Below, piece after piece: positions 1 to 10,602 of a stretch of DNA of 64,000 bases. This DNA is from Apoderus coryli. Taxonomy: Eukaryota > Arthropoda > Insecta > Coleoptera > Attelabidae. The notes under the pieces were generated by a model, which did not search any database, had not been told where the DNA came from, and saw only the letters and a list, made by a program, of their open reading frames with translations. Where the stretch lies: the NCBI GenBank assembly GCA_911728435.2, contig OU452209.1, positions 12,878,869 through 12,942,868 on the forward strand, given 5' to 3'. A program made the position numbers and the translations under genes. How positions within the stretch are numbered: the stretch's first letter is position 1; each line of letters starts with the position of its first letter.

Positions 1-1
1 T

Positions 2-298
2 GACAATGCCCGTCCACATGTGGCTAATCGGACCAAAGATCTCATCAAATCTTTTAAATGAGAAACTCTAGATCATCCTCCATACAGCCCTAATCTGGCG
101 CCCAGCGACTACCATTTGTTCCTGCACTTGAAGAAACACCTGGGTGGTCAGCGTCTTCAAGACGATAACGAAGTCAAAACATTTGTGATACAGTGGTTAA
201 CAAGTCAGGCGGCAGAATTTTATGAGGAGGGTATTCAAAAACTGGTGCCACGTTATGACAAGTGCCTCAATATTCACGGAAATTATGTAGAAAAGTAG
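2..298 (+). pseudogene. mariner transposase, C-terminal fragment
   Basis: C-terminal third of a mariner (DD34D) transposase, the DNA cut-and-paste enzyme of the element. The frame opens at the window edge with the DNARPH motif, which holds the second catalytic Asp (bases 2-4). The third Asp is in APSDYHLF (bases 107-109), exactly 34 residues later as expected for the family. The usual ending (...HGNYVEK) is reached at 298. A TGA at 59-61 sits where the family has Trp, so the copy is dead. The 5' part lies outside the window and no terminal repeat is evident after the stop. Confidence 0.9.
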
Positions 299-422
299 AT
301 TAAGGTACAGGCTTTCATGTAAAAATAAAATTATTGCGATATCTTTGCATGTCTTTTTTTAATTCCAAAACGGTACTTAAAAAACTTAAAAAACATGCGT
401 CATAGTTATTTGTTTTAGTAGA

Positions 423-520
423 CAGAAAAGTGGCAGATTTAATGCCGCGGCTGGTGTTTTATAGACGAGGCGTAGCCGAGGCTAGAAAAGCAGCCAAGGC
501 ATTAAATCTGCTTTTCTGCC
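423..520. repeat. foldback sequence, ~30 bp imperfect arms
   Basis: Arm 423-453 and arm 491-520 are reverse complements apart from a 2 base indel and two mismatches. They share GCAGATTTAATGCC and CAGAAAAG. The loop holds GAGGCGTAGCCGAGGC. It lies about 250 bp upstream of the Crypton start codon and may be an end or regulatory structure of that element, but Cryptons are not known for terminal inverted repeats, so the link is an inference. Confidence 0.7.
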
Positions 521-824
521 GTGTGAAACACATATTTTTTTTTTGAATAACTTTCCATTTTTCAGTCACTTCAAAAACTCAATTGGTTTTATATAAATTA
601 TAAAAAAACAAAATGATCGTATGTTCCTATTTGTATAAAACCCAGTATAAACTGTAATTGTTATTTACGCACCATTACTATGGAAATAATATTGTCAATA
701 ATGGTGTTAATATTTCAAACATTTAGTTGTCAAATGGTTGCCAATTTTGATTGAATATTTCAATAACAATTTGAAATGGATGTAATTCAATATGATGATG
801 AATTGTTCACATTTACACCACCTC

Positions 825-835
825 AAATAAGAAAC
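825..835 (+). repeat. target-site duplication, left copy (AAATAAGAAAC)
   Basis: Identical 11 bp copies at 825-835 and 1930-1940 flank the RT insertion. Removing 836-1940 leaves the Crypton frame continuous (codons CAA ATA AGA AAC then TTG GCG GAA), which supports this as the true duplication. Confidence 0.85.
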
Positions 836-1940
836 GACAGCATATTACGGGTCAAACTTTGGGATGCAATGGCGGAAATGGGAACACCTAAGAAACTTAT
901 AAATATAACCAGGATGTGTATAAACGGTTCTCGAAGTAGAATTCGAATTGGGGATATGCTTTCCGACCCTTTTGAGGTAAACAGCGGGCTCAGGCAGGGA
1001 GACGCGATATCTCCAATTTTGTTCAACATTGCTCTTGAGAAGGTAATAAGAACCGCTGAAATAAGCACTGAACTTTTTGCTCGGGATGGCCCAAGATTAT
1101 TGCTGGCCTTTGCCGACGATATTGACGTAGTGGGTAATACGGTATTGACTGTGAAAGACCTTTTTTCGAGGGTAGAAACACAAGCTGAGCAAGTGGGACT
1201 CAGAATAAACGAGGACAAAACCAAGTATATGCACACCAGTAGAACAGGACGTAGAGATAGGGTGGGCCAAAATGTTACTGTGGGGGACTACAATTTCGAG
1301 AGGGTCGCAACCTTTAAGTATTTAGGAGCCACAATTACACAAGATAACAACCTGACAAAGAAAATTAAAGTCCGAATTCAAAGTGGAAACAAATGTCTCT
1401 ATGCGCTAAAGTCAGTACTAGCATCGAAGAACATCTCGCGAAGAACAAAAATTACAGTTTATAAGACCATTATACGACCGACTGTTATGTATGCTAGCGA
1501 AACCTGGACCCTGACCAAAGACAACGAACGAAAATTGAGAATCTTTGAGAGGAAGGTTCTGCGCAAGATTTTTGGACCACTGCGAAGCCCAGAAACACAA
1601 CAGTACCGAATAAGAACCAACCAAGAAATAGCAGAATTATACAAAGATCCAGATATTGTGAAGGAGATAAAGACAAGAAGACTGCAATGGGCGGGTCACG
1701 TACAAAGACAGCCTGACACACGGATGATAAAATTGGCTTGGGAGGGAGTACCAGTGGGACGAAGACCTTGGGGGCGCCCCCGAATGAGATGGCGGGACAA
1801 CATCAAAACGGACCTAAGGACCATTGGGATAGAGTACGACCCAGCATTGATGGAAGATCGACAACAATGGAGGCGAATAGTACAGTCGGCCAAGACCCAC
1901 CCCGGGTTGTAGAGCCATGGAGTATCAGTAAATAAGAAAC
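836..1940 (+). mobile_element. 5'-truncated non-LTR retrotransposon nested in Crypton
   Basis: The insert carries the second half of a non-LTR RT open reading frame (836-1912). LRQGDAISPILFN is followed by the catalytic FADD box (residues 112-115 of the frame that starts at 776), the thumb region, and a C-terminal tail with RRLQWAGHVQRQ and GRRPWGRPRMRWRDN, as in RTE/R4-like elements. The frame is uninterrupted to TAG at 1910-1912. The 3' UTR is only about 17 bp with no poly-A. The 5' half of the element is missing, as is usual after incomplete target-primed reverse transcription. Clade is uncertain. The ATG at 776 belongs to the Crypton, not to this RT. Confidence 0.88.
1930..1940 (+). repeat. 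target-site duplication, right copy
   Basis: Second copy of AAATAAGAAAC, joining the end of the RT insert to the resumed Crypton frame at 1941. Confidence 0.85.
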
Positions 1941-2804
1941 TTGGCGGAAAATGTGGAATTAAATCTATTGCCAGAAAAGTCCAAAAAAGTGTATGAGCTC
2001 ACATATAAAAGATTCATGGAATATAGACAAAAGGAATGTGTAGAGTCTTTTTCGGAAAATGTCTTAGTAGCGTATTTTTTTGAACTATCGAGGAAAATAA
2101 AGTCATCGACGTTATGGTGCATTTACTCAATGCTAAAAACAACAATGAGTATAAACCATAGGTAACGTTAACTTGGCTAAATATTTGAAGTTACGAGCAT
2201 TTTTAAAACGACAGTCAGATGGTTTCAAGGCAAAAAAATCTCGTGTGCTACAACGATGTGAAATCGAGAAATTTCTAATAGAGGCTCCAGATTAACAATA
2301 TTTATGTACGAAGCTAATACAGTGAAATTTATCTATTCTGGAATAAGTAGGTAATTGTTTCAACTTTTATTTTAGGCTGTACTTATTATAGCAGTAGCTG
2401 GGGCTTGTGGATGTGATGAACTTGTCCAAATGATGATGGAGGACATTAATGATATGGACGACAAATTATTAATTATGTTACCAAATACCAAAACAAAAAT
2501 ATCCAGAAGTTTGATAGTTAAGGACTATTTAAATATTTTTAGAAAGTATTCAGACTCCAGACCAACTAATTTAAATAATACACGATTTTTTTATAAGTAC
2601 ACTAACGGCAAAGCCTGTCAACAATTAGTAGGTATCCATAAATTTGGTAAGATGTCCGAAGAAATTGCTGCCTTTTTAAAACTGGCTAATGCCAGAGCAT
2701 ATACGGGCCACTACTTTCGCAGAACTTCTGCTACCTTATTGGTCCATTCTGGAGCTGACATTACTATGTTAAAACAACATGGTGCCAATTTTATTTATTT
2801 GTAG

Positions 2805-3106
2805 CAATTATATATGTTGATATTAAATAATTTCATAAACAACTATACCTATACAGGGCGGGTACTTTGTAGAGAAAAAATCTATTTGAGTTATTGGACT
2901 GGACAATTTTTACTAGTAGAATACACTATACAGGCTTTGGCAACCTCATCATCAATTCATTTTCTTAAGATATCGTTGAGCTTTATATTCTTCCCTTTCG
3001 TTAGTCGAATTTTTTCCTAGGACCTGTTTTGGTCCAAACCATTATTATTAGGTAATTTACTCAAAAACTGTCGTTTATTTTATGTATTAATCTACGGACA
3101 TAAGTA
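2805..3106. other. no gene recognised
   Basis: AT-rich sequence between the truncated Crypton and the next mariner. I see no coding motif. The right end of the Crypton should lie here but cannot be placed. Confidence 0.5.
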
Positions 3107-3135
3107 CGAGGTCTGGCTATTAAATATCGAGACTG
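3107..3135 (+). repeat. left terminal inverted repeat of mariner
   Basis: Begins CGAGGTCTGG directly after TA at 3105-3106, and ends ATCGAGACTG. It resembles mariner termini of this subfamily and lies at the expected distance upstream of the coding region. Confidence 0.65.
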
Positions 3136-4106
3136 CGCGCGCAGAAGGCATCCTAGGGGGTAGGGAGGGAAACGAATGGAGCGTTGGTTAGCGTTATGTG
3201 TGACGAAAAAAATTAAAAATTAGCAACGAATCAACGTGAAATTTCTCTTTAAATTAAAAAAACTCCGACGGAGTGCTATAAATTGTTGAAAGAGGTGAGA
3301 ATTCTCTATCTCGAGCACTTGTTTTCGAATAGCATAAAAGGTTTTCTGAAGGCCGATAGAACATCGAAAATGATCAACGTCCAGGTCGACTTGTGTCTGT
3401 TTCAACTCCGCAAACAGGGACCAAAATCCATGAAATTGTTCGCGGAGATCGTCGTATGAGCATTCAGATGATTGCTGAGACTTTAAGCGCCGAAACGGTC
3501 AGAAAAATTTTACATGACGATTCGAACATGAAGAAAGTCTGTCTCGAAGATGGACCCAAAAAATTTGAGCAATGAACAAACGCTCTTCCGTCAACAGATC
3601 TGGTCAGATTTTCTTGAGAGGTTGAAAAGCCTGAGTTGATGGAAAACATCATCATTTGCGATGAAACCTGGATCTTCCAGTACGATATTGAAACTAAGCG
3701 GCAATCCATGCACTGGAAAACGCCACGAATGTCCAAGTCAAAATTCAAGGCCATGCTAGTCGTTTTTTTCGACATCAACGCCATCGTGATGATTGAATAG
3801 GTTCCAGAAGGTCAAACTGTAAACCAAACTTATTATTTGACAGTTTTGGCCGGAGTTGTGGAACCACAAGTCGTGAATCTTGCACCAGGACAACGCGCCT
3901 ACCCATAACGCGCTGTCTGTGAAGCGTTGTTTAGCCGCTAGAGGCACTACAGCGCTCGAACACGCGCCGTACTCGCCTGATTTAGCACCGTGTGTTTCCA
4001 AAGATCAAATCTGCCTTAAAGGAACCCGGTTCAAGTCGAAGGAAGAGGTGAAGCGAAAATCGGCGGAGCTCCTAAATTCTCTCACAAAAAAAGACTTCCA
4101 GCATTT

Positions 4107-4715
4107 ATTTATTTATTTATAAAAGACAGATACAGGTGTTATCCCACTGCTTTGTTTAATTTGACTTAACTTATCTTAAGCTCTACCTAACTTTAACTAG
4201 ACTAAAAACTAACTTAAACATTAAGCTTAAACAACATTAACTAATTTATGTTTAAGACTTAAAACATAAGGTTGTATTTACTACATTATTGTATAATTCA
4301 CTAAATTAAATTTTAAGTTTCATTAAGGTGTTTTACTATCTGTAATTTAAAGTGCCTGTATCTGGTTCCGAAGATATCGCAAACTTGTTGGAGTTGGTTG
4401 TAATTTCTAACCATCATGTTGATAGTGGACGTATATTGGTAATTTGTTCTTGGTGTAATTAGTTGAAATGTTTGATGGCTTTTGAGACGTGTTTTACTTA
4501 ATGGAACAGCTAACTTAATATTTACTAGAGATCGACAGTCTTATGCCAGATTATTTACAATTTTGTAAAAGGTAATTTGTTCATAATATTTTAAGTTCAA
4601 TCTGTAGCTAGATGTGTGTTCCCTGTTCATTAGGAAGTCAGCTAATTGGAATTTTTTTTTTTGAACTCGCTCAATCATTATTGCATATTTAGTATACATC
4701 GGTGACCATACAATG
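4107..4715 (-). mobile_element. 5'-truncated non-LTR retrotransposon nested in mariner
   Basis: The insert is flanked by CAGCATTT at 4099-4106 and 4716-4723. Read on the minus strand it encodes the C-terminal tail of a jockey/CR1-like RT: IVWSPMYTKYAIMIERVQ from 4714, a stop near 4541, then in the same frame RTNYQYTSTINMMVRNYNQL and a final stop near 4325. A 3' UTR of about 200 bp ends in an AAATAAAT-type tail at 4107-4120. RT catalytic motifs are absent (5' truncated). Removing the insert and one repeat restores the mariner frame. Confidence 0.85.
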
Positions 4716-4856
4716 CAGCATTTCTTTGACCAATGGGAAAAACGAATGGAGCGGTGTGTGGCGAGGGGAGGGGAGTACATTGAGTATGAGCATCCAAGGA
4801 CCGGAAAGAACCGAACAACAAAATATAAAGAAACGTAACTTCCTACCTTAATATAA

Positions 4857-5454
4857 TTACCACGGATTAAGTCGGCCTTAAAACGTTAACATGTATGATT
4901 GTTATTTGAACCTGACTAAGAATTATAAAAAAATCATTTGGTGGAGCAGACGCTGTTTATTTGAGGGGGTAAGAAGCCAAGGGGTGCAAGTGACAAATTT
5001 TGAAAAGGCGAGCTAAGTGCATAAAATGAAAGCTAATATAACAGTTTATATCATGACATAAGTAACTAAGTACATTTTAATACCTTGTGATGCCATCTAA
5101 GACTTTTCAAATAAACTGCCGAACAGAATCGTAAATATTGTTTACTGTCAAAGGGCACTAAGTTGCCTAATATTTAGTCATATAGACCACTACATGAGAC
5201 CAAAATTATAGGCCTAAGTAAAATGCAGTGGTTGCATTTTGAAAAGGCGCATCCTTATAAGTTTTTTTATCAGGAAGTATACAATCAAGATATAACTATT
5301 GAAGTTGTTGATTTATGAGCGAAAAATGCATGTGGGCTTCTATCGCTATCGCCGACAGATAGTGCTTTGCCTATTATCTATAACAACCCGCCTAAAATAA
5401 ACTTGCGAAGTATCAAAACTTGTCCACCATAAATTTTATAAAGACCAAGTGCAA
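4857..5454. other. no gene recognised
   Basis: AT-rich. Bases about 4957-4987 match, in inverted orientation and with a few mismatches, a segment at about 9935-9965 on the other side of the nested RT/transposon block. Confidence 0.5.
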
Positions 5455-5565
5455 CTAAGCTATTTAAAGATTATCTTACTGAAAGAACACAAGCGGTTAT
5501 CTATAACGGCAAAATCTCCAATTACTTGTCCTTAACCAGGGGTGTTCCACAGGGATCAATTCTTG

Positions 5566-8238
5566 CCCAACTAGCAATTCGACATTCTTAAAGAACTAAT
5601 ATATTTTATAATTATTTTATTGCCGCTTAGTAAAAACTTTTTTGTTCTTTAAAGGTTCGTTTGGTGATAAAACTGCTGTGTTAAACTTTTCTGTGAGAAA
5701 AACTGTTTTAAGAACGTTTTTACAGCAAAATAATAAAATAGTTATAAAATATGATATCGTAACAGTTTTATAAACGTTTATAAAATATTTTTTATAGGAC
5801 GAATTTGTTCCGAATGATAATTGGTTTTAAAAGCATTTTGTAAAAGTACTAGTCTGGATTAACTTGTTCCTTTAAAAACAATTATAAAATTATTCTGTTA
5901 AAGTACGTTTCGTAATAATAAAATAGTTTTTTTATTGTCGTTATTAAGAGCGATTTGTTTGCTGCAGCAAATTTGTGCGCAAATTAATAATTACAAAATT
6001 GTTTTTTAGTTATTTTATTAAAAACAATAAAAAAATAAATATGTTGCCAATGCATATTTTATAAAATTAAAATGCTGTCATAAACATTACCTAGAACTAA
6101 TATATAACATAGTCTTATTTATTTTCAACTGGTATTTATTGTTATATCATACACAGGTTTAAAATGTCCAAACGAAAAGCAGTTGTGCATTTAATAGAAA
6201 ATTAATTACAATATTATAAATTATCAAAGGGAAAGCATTAGTGACTATAATAATGAGTAGGAAGCTGTAATGGAATCTAATCAAATTAATGACAATTTAT
6301 AAGACACCAAATATTTTGGAGACTGATAAATTCTCAGGAGGAATTATTGCGAGATGGTGAGCGGGTAGCCGAAATAGAGAATTGGTGATCAATATCATGC
6401 TTCAAGCACAACAAGTGAGCTAGAAAAAAATGCAAAACTAAGAGAAAACATGGGCAGTATCAAATCATGTTCCGCATTTTTCCAGAAGAAGCTTTTTGCT
6501 ATACTCAATAAACGCATGCCAAATTTTCTACCTCAAGATCCTCGAACTCTCTTAAAGACACTCAACAAACCGTTTTAATAACGGCAGTTATAACATACAT
6601 ACCTACATAACATAAACAAAGAGCTCAATTTAGGTTATGTTTAAATTACTCCCGTAAAAGCTAATAAGAGAGTAATTATAAAAGCATTTTGTTTTATAAG
6701 AACACATTAAAAGCTTTTATAAAACATATTATATTAAAGCTTGTTTTGTAAAACTCTGTTTACTATTTTATTATTATTCCAATATTGCGACGATGCGACA
6801 CACGGCGGCGACTCACACAAACATCAAAGTATCAAGCACGAATACTTCAAGTAAACAGGACTAGACTTGATTAATTTGTATACATTTTATCTTATATATT
6901 TTTTGCAGCACCTTTTAATTAAATTTTGATTTTTTAGAGCATTTATATAAAAGCTTGTTTTAGTATGTTTCACTATTAATTTATTTTAAATAACGGCAAA
7001 GGATAACTAAATACATAAAACTTCAAGAAAAATACTTGTAATTAGGTTCATTATTCATTATCAAGCTTAGTGAAATATATACTTTTTTACACCATAACTG
7101 GTTTATAAAAAATTCTTCACGTTTACATAAAACATAGGTATCTACTTATATTTTGGCTAGTGTCCATATGATAGATATAAAAGAATCATACCATCATATC
7201 ATTCTTATGCTATCAAAGGGGTTTCAGGTAATATTAATTTTATATTACCCTTAAAATATAATGAGATTTATGTTTTTTAACGAATACACCCCTGTATAAA
7301 ACAATTCTGCAGTTATTTTATAATAGCTATCTAAAGAGCATACTCGTCTGGGTTGAGATAATTTTGTTTTATAAGCATCGTATAAGGAAGAAGCCATTTT
7401 TGGTTTCTTTAAATTGTTAGCCATGTTGACCAAACTTTTAAAATTAATATTTTTTATAATTTGTAAAATTATCTTAGCTAGTAAGGTATACAGAATCAGT
7501 CATTACATAATGAAGGATATACCAAAAGATTATTTTCAACAATAAGTGACAACAAAAAAAATATTTTATATAATTTATAAAATCTAAATTCATTAATTTA
7601 CATAATTCGCGAGGCACATTAAAATTTTAGTAATAATATACAATATATTTAACAGTAAATTTTGTTTCGCAGCCAAATCTGCTCATGGGTGAATTTTATC
7701 TGACTTATTTATTATTCATTATTGGGTATTATAGCGTTTTATATTATTTTTACCTCCATGAGTGTTCAGATTTTATTAATGTGTACCAACAACAATGCAT
7801 AATAATTATAAAATAAGTTTGTGTAAAAAGGTATATTAGAACAACGTTTATATCCTTTAACTGTTGCTGTTGATAGCAAAAATGTTGCAATTGAGGCTCT
7901 TATAAAAGAGTTATAAAATATGTTTATAACAGTTTTATACTAGTTATACAAATATGTCGCTTTGTTCTAGTAACAGAGTTATAATAAAACTGTTTTATAA
8001 CAGTTTTATTTGATTTTTATTAGATATTTATAAACGTTCTAAAAACTATTGTATAATAGCAACCAGCAACATTTATAGAACCGTTAACGAGTCGATTTGT
8101 TTTATAAATCTGCGCCTTTTTCGTGTTTATAAGGCGCGTAAGAACGTTGTGAAAATGTTTATAAAACAATGGGTGTTTTATAAAATATATTTTATAAACG
8201 TTCTTACAGCAATTAAAAAAATTAAATTGTTAGTTGGG
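5566..8238. mobile_element. 2.67 kb DNA transposon, superfamily unknown, probably non-autonomous
   Basis: Terminal inverted repeats: left CCCAACTAGCAATT, right end reverse complement CCCAACTAACAATT (13 of 14). The flanks are ...ATTCTTG and TGGTCC..., so a TG dinucleotide is duplicated (5564-5565, 8239-8240). Removing the element plus one TG gives ATT CTT GGT CCA, the expected ILGP of the RT. Both ends carry copies of a GTTCTTACAGCAA / AACGTTTTTACAGCAA motif, and many TTTATAAA-type palindromes. No long ORF is present. A decayed protein remnant lies at about 6160-6578. Excision into a perfect target frame makes the boundaries secure; the superfamily is not. Confidence 0.85.
6160..6578 (+). pseudogene. 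decayed coding remnant inside the 2.67 kb transposon
   Basis: Starts with ATGTCCAAACGAAAAGC (MSKRKAV) at about 6164 and is broken by many stops. A readable stretch at about 6491-6575 gives KLFAILNKRMPNFLPQDPRT followed by LLK. A motif of the form LPxDPRTLLxTP occurs, from memory, in N-terminal parts of some transposon-derived proteins of insects and cnidarians. It may be the remnant of the protein that once mobilised this family. Function is not asserted. Confidence 0.4.
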
Positions 8239-9484
8239 TGGTCCACTGTTGTTTAGTATTTATGTCTCAAACTCACCTAGAGCTGTGTCATATTGTAAGC
8301 AGCATTACTTTGCGGATGACGCTCAGTTGTATTTGGCATTTCCATTAAAGGAATCTTCAACTGCTCTCGCGCAGATCAACTGCGACTTAAATTCATTTAG
8401 GCAGTTTGCTGAGAGTCATTGTCTTAGGTTAAATGCAGGAAAGTCTGTTGCAATATTGTTTGGTCGCAAAGCCGATAGGCTTTCATTTTTGAATATGTAT
8501 AGCAACTCTCTAAGGATAGATAATACAGTCATTAATTTTCAGAGGAAGGTCAGAAACCTTGGCCTTGTAATGGACGATGAATTGCGCTTCTCGGAGCACA
8601 TTAGTTGTGCTCTGCAGAGAGCATACTTGATTCTGAAAGTTTTATTCCACAATCGCCAGGTGTTGACTCGAAAACTTAAAATGACATTATGTGAGACGCT
8701 AGTATTATCGCATTTAAATTACTGCGATACAATTTATGACTCCTGTTTGACAGTAATTGATAGAAATCGTATACAAAAGCTCCAGAATTCCTGTCTTCGA
8801 CTTGTCTTTGGTATCAGGAAATTTGACAGAGTTAGCCACACATTTTCGCAGGCGCACTGGATTAACATGCAACAGAGACGACATTTACACCTGTCTGTGA
8901 GATATTTTTCGATTATTCGGTATAAAACACCACCGTATCTTTATAATAAAATTACATTTCGAACAGACATTCATAATATAAATATACGTTTTCCAAATAA
9001 CTTAAATATACCAGCTCATTCTACCGAAGTGTTTAAGAGGCCTTTTTCCAATAACGTCACGAAATGCATAAATTCCTGGCCAAAAGAATTAAGGGAAGCT
9101 AAAACGAAAAATGTGTTTAAGAGAAAATTCTTGAGACTCATTGCCTAAACCAGGAGTGGTTTTTGTTGAGGCTTGCTGTGTAATATGTGGGGCTGCATGC
9201 TTGTTCATGGCATTCGGTTCCAGTAAATTATTGTTTTTTTTATTATTGTTCTTTTTTCTTAGTTGCTTTTTGTATTTATTCTTGTATTTATATTTGTAAT
9301 TTGTATACGTATTTTTTTTTTCAACTTATCATAAGCTTGTTTTTTCAATGGGTTAGCTGAACAGACGGTTATTTGCTTGCCAAGCACTGTAGTGAAACTC
9401 GCCCAGTTGCATTAAATAATCAAGATTTGTATGTTTATAACGACAGATATAATGCAATAAAAGTACTTTATTATTATTATTATA

Positions 9485-10504
9485 TGAAGGAAATCGAACA
9501 AGACACCAAAAACCATGCGAAAATGAGAACCAAGATATGAACTCAGATTTTGAAGGGTAATTTTGAATCAGGTACCTACTCCGAATAATTATGTATCCAT
9601 TTTGTGTTAAATATTAAGAAGTGTTTGTACTTTTATAATATTTGGGTACTATTTTTATGTAAAAATATTTTGTAATATTTTTCAATTACTGTAATGTTAT
9701 TTTTTAATTACAAGTAAAGGGGTCTAAGTGAAGAAATTATGCTTTTAAACTAACATGAGTAAGTTTTGAAAATTCGAAAATTATATATGAAAGTAAATAC
9801 ATAGACATTTAACTATTTAAAATAAGATGTGTAGATAACATAGTTTTAAAAAAAACTCAGATTTTTTTGATTCGTACAAGTTAGTTTATTTCATTCATAA
9901 TTTCCCAAATCTTTTATTATGCCACTTAGACCCCTTGGCTTCTCACACCCTCATTTATCCTTAAAGACAAAACTATTCCCATAATAACGTTAAGACAAAA
10001 TACTTCAAAAATGCAAGCGACATGTTTTGAAAATGAAAACTACGTTCGACTCATTGAAGCTATCCCTATTATTGCCAAGAATAACTCGACCTAGAAATAA
10101 CAATTTCAAAACATAAAGCTCTACCCCAAAGACTCTTGTTAAATTTATTTTATTTGTAAATCAGTTTATACACAAGGGACCACCCGCGTCCACTTGAGAA
10201 TGCAAACAAGGCGAGACCCCGGCATTCGAGGTTGTTTTTATTTTCGTGGCACGATAGCGGTTCCAATTTCGCGGACGGTCCCCTAGGGCGACACGCCGAA
10301 ATCTAGCAACTAGAACACATTGACTACTTATACGATTCGCTTTTTTTCCTTTTGTCTATTTTTTTTTGAGAAATCCGAGTTGTTAGTTTGTCGCTTGAAA
10401 AATATATTTCCCTGGTGTTTTCGAGGTATTAAAAATGTTAACAAACACTTCGAGAGAAACTAATAGGTTATTGTGTTTCTTATAATCAAAGTTGTCAGGA
10501 GTGC
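9485..10504. other. no gene recognised
   Basis: AT-rich up to about 10140. Bases 10180-10330 are clearly richer in GC (around GGACCACCCGCGTCC and GCGGACGGTCCCCTAGGG) and could be an exon or UTR of an unknown unit, but I see no coding motif in either strand. Confidence 0.45.
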
Positions 10505-10518
10505 AAGCAATTTTGATT
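10505..10518 (+). repeat. target-site duplication, left copy (AAGCAATTTTGATT)
   Basis: 14 bp identical to 12270-12283. It flanks the minus-strand RNase H-bearing non-LTR element. Confidence 0.85.
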
Positions 10519-10602
10519 GTAGATTGTTTTATCGGAATCGTTTAGGCGGTTTGGCCTCCCCTCACTTCGACCTGCAGAAGATTTTTTGTGAATGACTCTA
10601 AT

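Larger units (their letters stand above)
776..2804 (+). pseudogene. Crypton-type tyrosine recombinase, interrupted and decayed
   Basis: Remnant of a Crypton recombinase, which moves DNA by tyrosine-recombinase strand exchange. Segments: 776-835 (first 20 codons), 1941-2165 (core-binding domain, SKKVYELTYKRFMEY), continuation after a +1 frame change at about 2161 to about 2313, a probable short intron 2314-2375 (donor GT changed to CT, acceptor TTTTAG), and 2376-2804 with the catalytic domain. HYFRRTSATLL supplies the H-x-x-R pair (H94, R97 of the last frame). The motif usually written GACRREEL reads GACGCDEL, so the first catalytic Arg is lost, and the frame ends before the catalytic Tyr. An in-frame TAA is also present near 2294. 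A 1,105 bp RT insertion splits the first coding segment. Family assignment is from memory of insect Crypton proteins. Confidence 0.8.
3107..4856 (+). pseudogene. mariner element, frameshifted and interrupted
   Basis: A mariner of the SETMAR/Hsmar1-like type. The left terminal repeat starts CGAGGTCTGGCTATTAAATA at 3107, just after a TA. The N-terminal region (KFLFKLKKTPTECYKLL) begins near 3236. The first catalytic Asp is in CDETWIFQ (about 3658) and the second in HQDNAPTHNA (about 3880). The third Asp is removed by a small deletion after YSPDLAPC. Several frameshifts and stops are present. At 4106 the frame is broken by a 609 bp insert and resumes at 4724 with FDQWEKRMERCVARGGEYIE, the usual mariner C-terminus, stopping near 4844. 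No right terminal repeat is recognisable. Confidence 0.88.
5455..9484 (+). mobile_element. non-LTR retrotransposon, split by a DNA transposon
   Basis: 5'-truncated non-LTR element (CR1/jockey-like). Part one, 5455-5565, encodes LFKDYLTERTQAVIYNGKIS then GVPQGSIL. Part two, 8239-9148, resumes at GPLLFSIYVSN, with the catalytic FADD box near 8309 and an open C-terminal domain of roughly 300 codons ending at TAA 9146-9148. The 3' UTR runs to a (TTA)n tail at about 9470-9484. No stop or frameshift lies after 8239, so the copy is fairly young. The break between GSIL and GPLL is filled by the 2,673 bp transposon at 5566-8238. I could not identify target duplications of the RT itself. Confidence 0.85.

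Noticed and set aside
776..835. Start of a complete RT gene at the ATG 776
   Set aside because: The first 20 codons are continuous with the Crypton frame after removal of the insertion, so they do not belong to the RT.
3173..4756. AACGAATGGAGCG shared by the mariner leader (3174) and its C-terminal region (4742)
   Set aside because: 13 bp match; the second copy is ordinary coding sequence for KRMERC. Treated as coincidence.
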